Made by a program: the position numbers and the translations under genes. 47,215 nt of DNA from DTU089 sp964421815 (GTDB lineage: Bacteria > Bacillota > Clostridia > Oscillospirales > Acutalibacteraceae), in assembly GCA_964421815.1 (NCBI GenBank), contig CAYQYT010000016.1:1-47215 (forward strand), given 5' to 3'. The notes beneath the pieces were generated by a model. The model was not told the DNA's origin. It saw only the letters and a program-made list of their open reading frames with translations, and did no database searches. Of this stretch, positions 46,928-47,215 are shown piece after piece. Numbering within the stretch: the first letter of the stretch is position 1; the number at the start of each line of letters is the position of its first letter.

Positions 46928-47146
46928 ATGGCTCTTAAATTATTTAACAAAAACACAGAGCCTCAGTGTGCCTTCTGTGAATACGGAAATACCGTTGGCA
47001 ACGGTTGTACTGTACTCTGCCGTAAAGTGGGCGGAATTATGCAGTCCTACTCAAAATGCAAAAAATTCAAATACGACCCCTTGAAAAGAGAACCCGTTGT
47101 TGTTTCATTTTCCGGTGATTTTTCAAAGGATGACTTCAGTTTATGA
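46928..47146 (+). CDS. Small Cys-rich protein (72 aa)
   Basis: 72 residues from ATG 46928 (MALKLFNKNTEPQCAFCEYG). Cys residues occur as C-x2-C, then C, C and C (GCTVLCRKVGG, YSKCKKFKYDPLKR), a probable zinc-binding knuckle seen in many short Clostridia proteins of unknown role. GGGAGGG lies 7 nt upstream. It has its own promoter. The remaining 70 nt to the window end hold no gene I can support. Confidence 0.75.
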   Translation: MALKLFNKNTEPQCAFCEYGNTVGNGCTVLCRKVGGIMQSYSKCKKFKYDPLKREPVVVSFSGDFSKDDFSL

Positions 47147-47215
47147 TAAAGACAATTCCGTTTGGCAACGCCACATAAGGAAGTTTTTTATTAAGGGTAC
47201 GGTGTAATCTAATAA

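Noticed and set aside
47130..47207. 25-codon frame after the Cys-rich gene
   Set aside because: It overlaps the preceding gene and has only a weak AAAGG site; the product is not recognisable and the window ends.

Overview
The window looks like chromosomal DNA of a low-to-moderate GC, spore-forming-lineage Firmicute, most likely class Clostridia and perhaps Oscillospirales (this last step is inference). Evidence: strong AGGAGG ribosome binding sites before almost every gene, the zinc forms of S14 and L36, the Firmicute block yqfC-yqfD-phoH-ybeY-dgkA-era-yqzL-recO, sporulation genes (yqfD, ylbJ), CoaX-type pantothenate kinase and a MurT/GatD-type gene pair.

Layout. 1-900: left edge with a small Cys-rich prophage-type gene and a truncated gene, both leftward, behind a promoter flanked by two perfect LexA-type palindromes. 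900-4800: rpmG-secE-nusG-rplK-rplA-rplJ-rplL, leftward, with an L10 leader and a structured rpmG leader; two terminators follow rplL and rpoB/rpoC are absent. 4.9-9.3 kb: an interlude with a small acidic protein, a long-hairpin RNA with its own promoter and terminator, a PH-like membrane protein, tex and an unknown gene. 9.4-24.9 kb: the complete S10-spc-alpha supercluster from rpsJ to rplQ (31 genes including secY, adk, map, infA and rpoA), leftward, behind a roughly 280-nt structured leader. 25-38 kb: housekeeping and unknown genes (PHP phosphatase, AI-2E family membrane protein, homoserine dehydrogenase, MurT with a GatD-like protein lacking its catalytic residues, MscL with a zinc ribbon, coaX with an ECF S-component, two lipoproteins, a VanY-like carboxypeptidase). 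38-47 kb: mutS2, recO, yqzL-like gene, era, dgkA, ybeY, phoH, yqfD, yqfC leftward, then ylbJ and a small Cys-rich gene rightward.

The two ribosomal clusters lie on one strand but in an order opposite to the usual secE...rplL-rpoBC-str-S10 arrangement, so this chromosome has been rearranged here. No tRNA, rRNA, CRISPR array or intact insertion sequence was seen.

The observations most worth a second look are the palindromic RNA gene at 5269-5426, the SOS-type promoter at 521-597, the GatD homologue lacking both catalytic residues (30489-31199), the leaders of the two ribosomal operons, and regulatory DNA around ylbJ (sigma-E-like divergent promoters and a hairpin that can hide a ribosome binding site at its 3' end). 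Promoters, RNA folds and terminators were found by eye; none was computed.
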